In this document: positions 17,579-25,847 of the stretch, piece by piece | Layout: each line of letters begins with the position of its first letter | How positions within the stretch are numbered: position 1 is the first letter of the stretch | Assembly (NCBI GenBank): GCA_013334435.1 | Contig: JAAXXP010000006.1 | Location: 1 to 52,950, forward strand | Reading direction: 5' to 3' | Length of the DNA: 52,950 nucleotides | From: Chlorobiaceae bacterium | Lineage (GTDB): Bacteria > Bacteroidota > Chlorobiia > Chlorobiales > Chlorobiaceae | The notes under the pieces: generated by a model | Seen by the model: only the letters and a program-made list of their open reading frames with translations | What the model was told of the DNA's origin: nothing | Database searches by the model: none | Program-made: the position numbers and the translations under genes

Positions 17579-18255
17579 CAGTCTTTGACGCATCGGACGG
17601 CAAATCCCAGTCGTTTACGGGCTTCCCCCCGGCGCAGCGCGGCGTCGAAGTAACCGATAGCGTACCCCCACGCCCGTTCAGGGGCGGATTCCGTCGAGGA
17701 CCAGAGTCGGCTGTATTCGCCAGCGAGCACAAAGGCTCCGTCGGTGTCGCGGCGCGCACCTGCCGGAAGAATGTCGAGCCCGCTTTTTTCCGCCCTGTCG
17801 TCCGCTTCTTTCCAGAGCTTCGTTGCCTTGAGCGCTCCGCCGGCATGATCCTGGCCGCCAAGAGTTTCGCCCAGGGCTTTCCAGTCCGCATCCGTTGCCA
17901 CATGCCATCCCCGGGGAGCAAGTCCCCTCGGATCGTTGACGGCATACCAGTTGTAGAGCCGGCCGTAGAGTTTTCCCTTTGCATCATCGTTTTCATACCG
18001 GCACCATGCGCCGGTTTTCAGTTTCGCCCACTCTTCAGGATCCCTGACTTCCGGAATGGGGTCGCCGTTACGGTAACGGGATACATCGAGATTCTCCGCA
18101 GTCCACACCCGATTTCCGATAGTAACGGTGCGGTAGCTTCTTCCTTCGCAATCGGTTACCGGTTCGCTTTCTTTTCCGGCGCAGGCGGTCACAAGCAGGA
18201 GGAGGAGAAGAAGAAGGGGACGCATGACTTTGCCGGGGGGCGTACTGTTTTTCAT
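17578..18255 (-). CDS. FISUMP-domain lipoprotein
   Basis: 225 residues on the minus strand from the first ATG, or 215 from the ATG at 18225. Either start gives a leucine-rich signal peptide with a lipobox (LVTAC). The mature part is one FISUMP domain (Fibrobacter succinogenes major paralogous domain): GRSYRTVTIGNRVWTAENLD, GRLYNWYAV, GLAPRGWHVATDADWKAL, GLDILPAGARR, WSSTESAPERAWGYAIGY and GFAVRCVKD are all hallmark segments. The domain occurs in surface lipoproteins of Fibrobacteres, Bacteroidetes and Chlorobi; its molecular role is not established. The gene is alone on its strand and converges on sdhCAB. Confidence 0.88.
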   Translation of the reverse strand: MKNSTPPGKVMRPLLLLLLLLVTACAGKESEPVTDCEGRSYRTVTIGNRVWTAENLDVSRYRNGDPIPEVRDPEEWAKLKTGAWCRYENDDAKGKLYGRLYNWYAVNDPRGLAPRGWHVATDADWKALGETLGGQDHAGGALKATKLWKEADDRAEKSGLDILPAGARRDTDGAFVLAGEYSRLWSSTESAPERAWGYAIGYFDAALRRGEARKRLGFAVRCVKD

Positions 18256-18631
18256 TGCGGAAGAAGATGGTGATCTGGTTCATGAACTGATGCGGCATCA
18301 GCTTGTAAAATAGTGAGGAAAACGGTTTTTTCAAGTATGATGCCGGTTGGCCGCCGTTGCGGGGAGGATAGGGTGAACCTTTACCTAAGCGCTGCAGTTA
18401 AAAGCTTTAAAGAGATCAGCGTTTCCTGTTTGCCGGTGCGTTTTTTTTACGACGGGAAAAGTTGTAACCTCTTTGTAACAATGCTGGTTTGGAAATTGGC
18501 ATTGAATGTTGTAGTTGATAACCGAAACAAAAAACTCAAGGTTGCATTAAGGAATCTTTACGAGCATGAACACTCCTCCGCAGGGGCTTTTGCATCGGTA
18601 ACGGCGGGCTCGAAGGTTCAAACCTCCATGT
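18256..18631. other. 376-base intergenic region with a regulatory-looking repeat
   Basis: The spacer separates the divergent FISUMP and CNNM genes. No reading frame in it has protein character; the open frame across it only overlaps the CNNM gene in another phase. It contains a T-run at 18441-18448 and a tandem TTGTAAC element described separately. Confidence 0.5.
18461..18481 (+). promoter_or_regulatory. Pho-box-like tandem TTGTAAC repeat
   Basis: TTGTAAC at 18462-18468 is repeated exactly at 18473-18479, an 11-base period. It matches the element upstream of the alkaline phosphatase gene (11618-11638) at 16 of 21 positions. It lies 150 bases before the CNNM/CorC start codon. I see no good -10 sequence at the expected distance, so which promoter it serves is uncertain. 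Confidence 0.45.
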
Positions 18632-19951
18632 ATGGAAATATTTTTTCTTCTATTTCTCATTCTTGTCAACGGCATGTTCGCCATGTCGGAGATTGCGCTG
18701 ATAACGGCGAAACGTTCAAAGCTTCAGAAGCTGTCCGGAGAGGGCGATAAAGCTGCGGAAGTTGCCGTCAGGCTGGGACAGGAGCCGACACGGTTCCTTT
18801 CAACCATACAGATCGGCATAACCTCGATCGGCATCCTGAACGGCATTGTCGGCCAAGGGGCGTTTGCCCAGCCATTTTCCCTCTGGCTGCAGTCCTTCGG
18901 GATGGACAGAGAGCAGAGCGGCATACTGGCGACAGCCTTGGTGGTCATTTCCATCACCTATGTCACCATTGTCATCGGCGAGCTGGTCCCCAAGCGTCTT
19001 GGCCAGTTCAACCCCGAAGGGGTCGCCAGGCTCGTTTCCCGGCCCATGCTTGCCCTTGCGGCCATAACCCGGCCGTTCGTCCGTCTGCTTTCGGCTTCCA
19101 CCGATACGATACTGCGTCTGTTGGGAAAAGACCCCCAGTCGGCTCCAAGCGTAACGGAGGAGGAGATCCACGCCATGCTCGAAGAGGGTTCGGAAGCGGG
19201 GGTCATCGAGCAGCAGGAGCATGAAATGGTGCGCAACGTTTTCAGGCTTGACGACCGTCAGCTTGGGACCCTTATGGTGCCGAGGGCGGATATCGTCTAT
19301 CTTGATGTTGCCCTGCCTCTGGAAGAGAATATCGACCGGGTGACCGGTTCGGAACACTCCCGTTTTCCGGTCTGTCAGGGTGGACTGCAGTCGTTGCTCG
19401 GCGTGGTTAACGCAAAACAGCTCCTGGCGCAGACGCTTAAAGGGGGGCTTACCGATTTCAGCGCACAGCTTCAGCCATGTGTCTACGTGCCTGAAACCCT
19501 TACGGGCATGGAGCTGCTCGAGCATTTCAGATTATCGGGCACCCAGATGGTGTTTGTTGTCGACGAGTACGGTGAAATTCAGGGGCTGGTGACCATGCAG
19601 GATCTGCTGGAAGCCGTAACCGGCGAGTTTGTGCCCCGCAATCTCGAAGATTCCTGGGCTCTGCAGCGGGATGATGGTTCCTGGCTGCTCGACGGCATGA
19701 TTCCGGTCCCTGAACTGAAAGATACCCTTGACCTGAAAAGCGTGCCTGAAGAGGATAAAGGGCTCTATCATACGCTGAGCGGGCTCCTGATGTGGCTTCT
19801 TGGCAGAATGCCGGTCACCGGTGATGTCATGGAGTGGGAAGGGTGGCGTCTGGAGGTTGTCGATCTCGACGGCAAGCGGATCGACAAGGTGCTGGCCTCT
19901 CCGGTTTCGGAAGATCCTGCCGGTCAGACTGTCCGCAAGGCGGAAGGCTAG
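18632..19951 (+). CDS. CNNM/CorC-HlyC family membrane protein with CBS domains
   Basis: 439 residues. The first 190 or so form the CNNM (DUF21) membrane domain with about four helices, beginning MEIFFLLFLILVNGMFAMSE and including the conserved IGITSIGILNGIVGQ and VIGELVPKRLG segments. Two CBS domains follow (about 200-325; VPRADIVYLD and VFVVDEYGEIQGLVTMQDLLEAVTGE), then a CorC_HlyC C-terminal domain. The family is linked to magnesium/cobalt transport or ion resistance; the older name hemolysin is misleading. The ATG at 18632 keeps the first helix intact but has no clear ribosome-binding site. A Pho-box-like repeat lies upstream. The next gene is 188 bases away, with a weak GGGCA/TGCCC hairpin and TTTT near 20087-20111. 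Confidence 0.88.
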   Translation: MEIFFLLFLILVNGMFAMSEIALITAKRSKLQKLSGEGDKAAEVAVRLGQEPTRFLSTIQIGITSIGILNGIVGQGAFAQPFSLWLQSFGMDREQSGILATALVVISITYVTIVIGELVPKRLGQFNPEGVARLVSRPMLALAAITRPFVRLLSASTDTILRLLGKDPQSAPSVTEEEIHAMLEEGSEAGVIEQQEHEMVRNVFRLDDRQLGTLMVPRADIVYLDVALPLEENIDRVTGSEHSRFPVCQGGLQSLLGVVNAKQLLAQTLKGGLTDFSAQLQPCVYVPETLTGMELLEHFRLSGTQMVFVVDEYGEIQGLVTMQDLLEAVTGEFVPRNLEDSWALQRDDGSWLLDGMIPVPELKDTLDLKSVPEEDKGLYHTLSGLLMWLLGRMPVTGDVMEWEGWRLEVVDLDGKRIDKVLASPVSEDPAGQTVRKAEG

Positions 19952-20139
19952 GCCTGCGTTCCATGGTGTTTCCTGTTGCCGCGCAATTGCTTACATTAAA
20001 AGGATGAGGTCAATCACCCGTCTCCATTTTTCTCATGGCCGATGAAGGTTCAGCCACCGTTGCCATATCGGAAGAAAAAAAATAACGGGCATTCCCTCTC
20101 ATTGCCCTTTTCGCAGCCCAACAAGCAGGAGTTTCCCTC

Positions 20140-20526
20140 ATGAGTACCATGCAGCACCATCCGGACTGTCTTTTCTGCAGAATCGTCCAGGGCGAGATAC
20201 CGGCAACGGTTGTCTACCGTAACGAACATGTTCTGGCCTTTCGGGATATAACTCCGGCGGCGCCGCAGCATGTATTGATTATTCCGGTAAAGCATATCGC
20301 GTCGTTGAGCGACCTGAGGCCAGAAGATCTCGACATTGCCGGTCATATCCTGCTTGCAGCGCAAGTCGTCGCAGAAAAGGCGGGTGTGCTCTCTTCCGGT
20401 TATCGCCTGGTTTTCAACAGCGGCCCGGATGCCCTGCAGAGCGTGTTTCATATCCACGGCCATCTTATCGGAGGCAAACAGATGGGCTGGCCGCCGTTTC
20501 CCGGAGAGGCCGCACAACACGGCTGA
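20140..20526 (+). CDS. HIT-family nucleotide hydrolase (HinT-like)
   Basis: 128 residues beginning with CLFCRIVQGEIPATVVY, the zinc-binding start of HINT proteins, and carrying the histidine triad in HIHGHLIGG at about 107-115. APQHVLIIPVKHI is the other conserved segment. HINT enzymes hydrolyse adenosine 5'-phosphoramidates and related acyl-AMP compounds in the cytoplasm. A GGAG ribosome-binding sequence precedes the ATG. It lies 41 bases upstream of acnA and may share its transcript, though the functions are not obviously linked. Confidence 0.92.
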   Translation: MSTMQHHPDCLFCRIVQGEIPATVVYRNEHVLAFRDITPAAPQHVLIIPVKHIASLSDLRPEDLDIAGHILLAAQVVAEKAGVLSSGYRLVFNSGPDALQSVFHIHGHLIGGKQMGWPPFPGEAAQHG

Positions 20527-20567
20527 ATGTCTTTTGCCGCAGCAATCTTTCAGGAGCTGGAGATACC

Positions 20568-23306
20568 ATGATGACTATCGATCCTAAGGATACCTTGCGC
20601 ACCGTTCAGACCCTTCAGGGGCCTGTTTCCTGCCATTCACTGCCGGTACTTGCCGAAAACGGATTTTCAGGCGTGCCTCATCTGCCGAAATCAATTAAAA
20701 TCCTGCTCGAGTCCGCGCTCAGGAACTGCGACAGCTATGCGGTTACCTTTGAAGACATCCACGCTCTTGCCTCTTGGGAGCCATCGAGGGCTGGTGCGTC
20801 CGATATCGCTTTCCGGCCGTCCAGAGTGGTGCTTCAGGACTTTACCGGCGTTCCTTCGATCGTCGATCTTGCCGCTCTTCGTGAAGCCTGTTTACGGCTA
20901 GGCGGCGATCCGGAACGGGTCAATCCCCTTGTTCCCTGCGATCTTGTGATCGATCACTCGCTTCAGGTGGATGTTGCGGCATCGCCGGACGCTCTTCGCC
21001 GCAATCTTGAAATGGAGTTTTCCAGGAACCGGGAGCGCTATGCGTTTCTGAAGTGGGGGCAGAAAGCGTTCAGAAACTTCAGGGTGGTTCCCCCCGGTAC
21101 CGGTATCGTGCACCAGGTCAACCTCGAATATCTTTCCGGGGTGGTCACCCTCGATGGCGGTATGGCCTATCCCGACTCGCTGGTCGGTACCGACAGCCAC
21201 ACCACCATGATCAACGCTCTGGGTGTCGCCGGATGGGGTGTGGGCGGCATCGAGGCCGAAGCGGTCATGCTGGGCCAGCCTCTTTCCATTTCCCTGCCCC
21301 GGGTTACCGGAGTCCGCCTCCATTCGGCTTTGCCGGAAGGGGTGACGGCGACCGATCTTGTGCTTTCCGTTACCGAAACGCTCCGTCGTGTCGGCGTCGT
21401 CAACGACTTTGTCGAGTTTTTCGGGCCCGGTCTTGACGGGCTTTCCCTTCCCGACCGGGCAACCATAGCCAATATGGCTCCCGAATACGGTGCAACCATG
21501 GGATACTTTCCTGTCGATGCGCTTACGCTCGACTATCTCAAGATGACCGGCCGCAAGGACCGGTGCGATCTTGTCGAGCGGTACAGCAAAGAGCAGGGAC
21601 TCTGGAGGGAACCGGGAAGCGATCCGGTTTTTTCAAGGGTTTTCGAACTCGACCTTTCGCTTGTCGAGCCTTCGATTGCCGGTCCCAAACGTCCTCAGGA
21701 CCGCATTCCGCTGGCTTTTGCCGGCGCAGAGTGGCGGATGGACATGAAGAGGGTCTACGGCAGGGAGAACAGCGCAGGCAACGGAAGCCAGATGGAGTAT
21801 GAAGGCAGCCTTTCCCCGGCACTCCCGCCCCGACTTTCCGGAGCAGATGCGCCTGAACCGGCGCTTCTTCCCGGACACGGCGCGGTGGTTATTGCCGCCA
21901 TCACCTCGTGTACCAACACGAGCAATCCTTTCGTCATGATTGCGGCCGGTCTTCTTGCCCGTGCGGCCAGAGAGCGGGGCCTTGCCCCCAAGGCGTGGGT
22001 TAAAACCTCTCTTGCGCCCGGTTCGCGGGTGGTTACCGATTATCTCGAAGCTTCAGGACTTGCCCGCGATCTCGATGCGCTCGGGTTTTCCACGGTCGGT
22101 TACGGCTGCACCACCTGTATCGGCAATTCCGGCCCTCTGGGTGACGATATTTCCGAAGCGATAACCCGTGATGATATCATTGTCTGCTCGGTTCTTTCGG
22201 GGAACAGGAATTTTGAGGGACGCATCCATCCCCTGGTGAAGGCGAACTACCTGGCCAGCCCTCCGCTGGTCGTTGCCTACGCGCTGTGCGGGACGATCGC
22301 TATCGATATCCGGACGGAGCCGCTTGCCTTCGACAGCCAGGGGGCTCCGGTTTATCTCAGGGATATCTGGCCTTCGGACGATACGATTCGTCAGGTCATT
22401 GCCGGATCGGTAACGACGGAGCAGTTCGGCCTGCGTTACGGTGATGTGTTTCGGGGGACCGAAGAGTGGCAGGGGATCGACTTCCCCGACGGGAATCTCT
22501 ATGCATGGGATCCGGCGTCGTCATATATCCGGAAGCCCCCTTTTTTCGAGGGCATCAGCGCGGTGCCGGCTCCTCTGGAACCGGTACAGGGAGCGCGCGC
22601 TCTTGCGGTGTTCGGCGATTCGGTCACGACCGATCACATCAGCCCTGCCGGAAACATCCGCCCGGCACAGCCCGCCGGGCGCTATCTTCTGAGTCTCGGC
22701 ATTGCCCGGGAGGATTTCAACAGTTTCGGTTCCCGCAGGGGGAACCACGAGGTGATGATAAGGGGGACCTTCGACAATCTGCGGATACGCAACAGGCTTG
22801 CTCCCGGAACCGAAGGCGGTTTTACGACCTGGTTTTCCGGAGACGGCAACGGCGCCGAAGTGATGAGCATCTACGATGCCGCCATGCGCTACCGCAGCGA
22901 GGGGACTTCGCTGGTTATTCTCGCAGGCAGGGACTACGGCATGGGCAGCAGCCGCGACTGGGCGGCCAAAGGCACCCTGCTTCTGGGAGTACGGGCCGTG
23001 ATCGCCGTGAGCTTCGAGCGCATTCATCGCTCGAACCTTGTCGGAATGGGCGTGCTTCCCCTCGAGTTTGCCGATGCGGAGAGCGCCGAATCCCTCGGTC
23101 TGGACGGATCGGAGCTTTTCGACATTCCCGTTGAGGAGTGCCTGCTGCCGGGCGCGGAACTTACGGTTGCCGCCCGTTCGGGGCTTACCGGGCAGGTCCG
23201 GCGTTTCCGGGTGATTTCACGGATCGGCACCAGGGTGGAGGCCGACTATTACCGCAATGGAGGTATTCTGCAGAGCGTGCTTCGCCGCCTGGCTTCCGGG
23301 ATGTGA
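20568..23306 (+). CDS. acnA: Aconitate hydratase A
   Basis: 912 residues, full AcnA/IRP1 length. GTDSHTTMINALGVAGWGVGG is the substrate/cofactor region. The [4Fe-4S] ligands are visible as C448 in SCTNTS and C514/C517 in YGCTTCIGNSG. The swivel domain carries GDSVTTDHISPAG and AGRDYGMGSSRDWAAKG. The enzyme interconverts citrate and isocitrate via cis-aconitate. With the nearby sdhCAB it supplies two TCA-cycle steps; in green sulfur bacteria the cycle runs reductively for CO2 fixation. A GGAG ribosome-binding sequence precedes the ATG, and a second ATG immediately follows. No unusual residues were seen. Confidence 0.96.
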   Translation: MMTIDPKDTLRTVQTLQGPVSCHSLPVLAENGFSGVPHLPKSIKILLESALRNCDSYAVTFEDIHALASWEPSRAGASDIAFRPSRVVLQDFTGVPSIVDLAALREACLRLGGDPERVNPLVPCDLVIDHSLQVDVAASPDALRRNLEMEFSRNRERYAFLKWGQKAFRNFRVVPPGTGIVHQVNLEYLSGVVTLDGGMAYPDSLVGTDSHTTMINALGVAGWGVGGIEAEAVMLGQPLSISLPRVTGVRLHSALPEGVTATDLVLSVTETLRRVGVVNDFVEFFGPGLDGLSLPDRATIANMAPEYGATMGYFPVDALTLDYLKMTGRKDRCDLVERYSKEQGLWREPGSDPVFSRVFELDLSLVEPSIAGPKRPQDRIPLAFAGAEWRMDMKRVYGRENSAGNGSQMEYEGSLSPALPPRLSGADAPEPALLPGHGAVVIAAITSCTNTSNPFVMIAAGLLARAARERGLAPKAWVKTSLAPGSRVVTDYLEASGLARDLDALGFSTVGYGCTTCIGNSGPLGDDISEAITRDDIIVCSVLSGNRNFEGRIHPLVKANYLASPPLVVAYALCGTIAIDIRTEPLAFDSQGAPVYLRDIWPSDDTIRQVIAGSVTTEQFGLRYGDVFRGTEEWQGIDFPDGNLYAWDPASSYIRKPPFFEGISAVPAPLEPVQGARALAVFGDSVTTDHISPAGNIRPAQPAGRYLLSLGIAREDFNSFGSRRGNHEVMIRGTFDNLRIRNRLAPGTEGGFTTWFSGDGNGAEVMSIYDAAMRYRSEGTSLVILAGRDYGMGSSRDWAAKGTLLLGVRAVIAVSFERIHRSNLVGMGVLPLEFADAESAESLGLDGSELFDIPVEECLLPGAELTVAARSGLTGQVRRFRVISRIGTRVEADYYRNGGILQSVLRRLASGM

Positions 23307-23359
23307 TTTTTTCCGGTGAAAGAAAAAAAGTGAAAAGAATTTTTATGGTTCCGTTGCAG

Positions 23360-23386
23360 TTATTTACATTCAATCCAGTTAAATAA
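23360..23386. promoter_or_regulatory. Inverted repeat upstream of feoAB (candidate iron-regulator site)
   Basis: TTATTTA (23360-23366) and TAAATAA (23380-23386) form a 7-bp dyad with a 13-base spacer, 26 bases before the feoA start. Location upstream of an iron(II) uptake operon suggests a metalloregulator site, but it does not match the classical Fur box and AT-rich dyads arise easily by chance. Confidence 0.25.
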
Positions 23387-23412
23387 ATTGTCATGCTGTT
23401 GCGCGGAGAAGA

Positions 23413-23712
23413 ATGTATATGAAAATGTCGGAGCTGAAGATCGGAGACAAGGCTGAAGTGACTGCAGTAAAGGCGGAACAGGCTGTTCGCCGCCGGATTC
23501 TCGATATGGGGCTGATAAAGGGGACCCGGTTCAAGGTGCTCAGGGTCGCTCCGCTTGGCGACCCCATGGAGATTTTTTTCAAGGGAATGTACCTGAGCCT
23601 GAGAAAGAGCGAAGCTGAAGGCATTTCGGTTCACAGGATCGGCCATGCAGGCGACGGGGTGCCGATGTCGGGTGATAGAGAGGGCCGCTCCTGCTGCGGG
23701 GAAGCCCTGTGA
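23413..23712 (+). CDS. feoA: Ferrous iron transport protein A
   Basis: 99 residues with the small SH3-like FeoA fold: MSELKIGDKAEVTAVKAE, RRRILDMGLIKGTRFKVLRVAPLGDPMEI and YLSLRKSEAEGISV match the family throughout. FeoA is a cytosolic partner of the FeoB iron(II) transporter. Three ATG codons occur in the first five positions; GGAG at 23405-23408 fits the first or second. The C-terminal extension after the domain ends SCCGEAL. The stop overlaps the feoB GTG start (GTGA), indicating translational coupling. Confidence 0.92.
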   Translation: MYMKMSELKIGDKAEVTAVKAEQAVRRRILDMGLIKGTRFKVLRVAPLGDPMEIFFKGMYLSLRKSEAEGISVHRIGHAGDGVPMSGDREGRSCCGEAL

Positions 23713-25847
23713 CCGAAAGAAAAGAGATCAGCGTCGCCCTTGCCGGCAATCCGAACTGCGGGAAATCGTCACTCTTCAACGTGCTGACCGGTTCTCACCA
23801 GAAAGTCGGCAACTTTTCCGGCGTCACCATCGAAAAACACGAAGGCTATCTCGACTACGGAGCCTATCGAATCCGGTTTGTAGATCTGCCGGGCACCTAC
23901 TCGCTTACGCCATACTCTCCCGAAGAGATCGTTACCCGCAACTATCTGATCGATGAACGGCCTGATGTGGTGGTCAATGTGCTCGAAGGCCCGAATCTTG
24001 AACGGAACCTCCTGCTTACCACCCAGCTCATGGAGATGAATATCGCTTTCCTTGCCGCCCTCAACATGATCGACGAGGTGGAAGAGAAGGGTATTTCGAT
24101 TGATGTCAAGCAGCTTCAGCGCCTGCTCGGCTGCCACATCGTACCGACCTCGGCAAAGAAGAAGAGCGGTATCGATCCGCTGCTTGCCCATATTGTCCGG
24201 GTCTATGAAAAAGATATCGAGATCCGCAAAAACAAACTCTCTTTCCGGCCGGAAATCGAAGATGCGGTTGAAGCGATTGCCGGATTGCTGAAGCGCGAGA
24301 AGGATCTCGAAGCGGCCGATACCCGCTGGCTTGCCATCAAGCTGCTCGAAAGCGACCGTGAAGTCTATCATCAGGTTCAGCAGTATCCGGTTTGGGTCAA
24401 GGTCGAGCTTGCCCTGCAGGGGGCGATGAGGGAGGCCGCGAAGCTGTATGATTCGGATCCGGAGATGCTCATTACCGAAGACCGCCACGCTTTTATCCGC
24501 GGGGCCATGAAGGAGTGTGTGCGTTTTCCGGAGGAGCGCAAATCCACGGTAACCGACTATATCGATATGGTCGTGCTGAACCGGGTGCTGGGTCTGCCGG
24601 TTTTCCTTTTTGTGGTCTGGGCGATTTTCCAGATCACCTTCACGCTCGGCTCCCCGCTCATGGACATGCTGGAATCCCTGTTCGAGGCCCTTTCCGGTGC
24701 CGTGGAGCCGCTGCTCGTCAACAGTACGCTTCGATCCATCGTCATTGACGGCATCATTGCCGGGGTTGGAGGGGTGCTTGTCTTTCTGCCCAACATCGTC
24801 CTGCTTTTCATCGGCCTCTCCTTTCTTGAAGCTTCAGGCTATATGGCAAGGGCGGCATTCGTCATCGACAAGGTCATGCACCGGTTCGGGTTGCACGGCA
24901 AGTCGTTCATTCCCATGATCACCGGTTTCGGCTGTTCGATTCCTGCAATCATGGCCACCCGGACGCTCAAAAGCCCTACCGACCGCCTTGCAACGATTCT
25001 GATCATTCCCTTTATGAGCTGCGGCGCGAAACTTCCGGTCTATGTGCTGCTTGCCGGCGCATTTTTTCCACCGGATGTTGCTGCCAATGTGATGTTTGCC
25101 GTCTATCTGCTCGGTGTCGTCGTTGCTCTCCTGAGCGCGAAAATGCTGAAATCGACCGTGCTGAAATGTGAATCCGAGCCTTTTGTGATGGAGCTTCCAC
25201 CCTACCGGTGGCCGACCCTGCACTCGGTTCTTTTTCAGGCGAAAATCAAGGCGATGATGTATGTAAAGAAGGCAGGCACCCTGATTCTTGCCGCGGTCCT
25301 GATCATCTGGGCGGTCAGCAACTACCCGCACAGCCAGGAGATCGACAGATGGGCCGCTTCGGAGGCCGGCCGCATCGAGGAGAGCGCCATGAGTGCGCCG
25401 GAAAAGAAAGCCGCAACCGAATCGCTCCACTACCGGGCGCAGTCGCTTCAGCTCCAGCACTCCTTTGCGGGGAGGATGGGTAAGGTGATCGAGCCGGTCA
25501 TCAAGCCGATCGGCTTCGACTGGAGAATCGGTATCGCGCTCGTGACGGGGCTTGCCGCAAAGGAGGTGGTCGTTTCAACCATGGGCACCATCTATGCGCT
25601 TGGCCAGACCGACGAATCTTCGGCAGAGCTGGCCACGATACTGAAAAACGATCCATCCTTCAGCAGGGCCACCGCACTCAGCCTGATGGTGTTTGTGCTG
25701 CTCTACATCCCCTGCGTTGCGGCTGTCGGCGTCATGAAGAAAGAGATCGGCGAGTGGCGGCCGGTGCTGCTTTATTCCGCCTATGTGCTTGTTCTGGCAT
25801 GGCTGCTCTCCTTCGTTACCTACAGGCTTGCTCTTCTCATGCTGTGA
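23709..25847 (+). CDS. feoB: Ferrous iron transport protein B
   Basis: 712 residues. The N-terminal G-protein domain shows G1 GNPNCGKS at 13-20, the switch region NFSGVTIEKHEG, G3 DLPGTYSLTPYSPEE and a G4-like NMID in place of NKxD, which is common in FeoB. The membrane domain from about residue 285 carries two Gate segments, including IPMITGFGCSIPAIMATRT and FIPFMSCGAKLPVY with cysteines near the pore, and ALVTGLAAKEVVVSTMGTIY near the C-terminus. FeoB imports Fe2+ across the inner membrane in a GTP-dependent way. The start is GTG with GGGGAAG upstream. The 3' end overlaps the convergent topA gene by 11 bases with no terminator visible between them. Confidence 0.95.
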   Translation: MTERKEISVALAGNPNCGKSSLFNVLTGSHQKVGNFSGVTIEKHEGYLDYGAYRIRFVDLPGTYSLTPYSPEEIVTRNYLIDERPDVVVNVLEGPNLERNLLLTTQLMEMNIAFLAALNMIDEVEEKGISIDVKQLQRLLGCHIVPTSAKKKSGIDPLLAHIVRVYEKDIEIRKNKLSFRPEIEDAVEAIAGLLKREKDLEAADTRWLAIKLLESDREVYHQVQQYPVWVKVELALQGAMREAAKLYDSDPEMLITEDRHAFIRGAMKECVRFPEERKSTVTDYIDMVVLNRVLGLPVFLFVVWAIFQITFTLGSPLMDMLESLFEALSGAVEPLLVNSTLRSIVIDGIIAGVGGVLVFLPNIVLLFIGLSFLEASGYMARAAFVIDKVMHRFGLHGKSFIPMITGFGCSIPAIMATRTLKSPTDRLATILIIPFMSCGAKLPVYVLLAGAFFPPDVAANVMFAVYLLGVVVALLSAKMLKSTVLKCESEPFVMELPPYRWPTLHSVLFQAKIKAMMYVKKAGTLILAAVLIIWAVSNYPHSQEIDRWAASEAGRIEESAMSAPEKKAATESLHYRAQSLQLQHSFAGRMGKVIEPVIKPIGFDWRIGIALVTGLAAKEVVVSTMGTIYALGQTDESSAELATILKNDPSFSRATALSLMVFVLLYIPCVAAVGVMKKEIGEWRPVLLYSAYVLVLAWLLSFVTYRLALLML

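Noticed and set aside
18313-18750. A 145-codon frame spanning the promoter region of the CNNM gene.
   Set aside because: It overlaps the real gene in another phase and includes the tandem TTGTAAC element; the translation lacks protein-like character.
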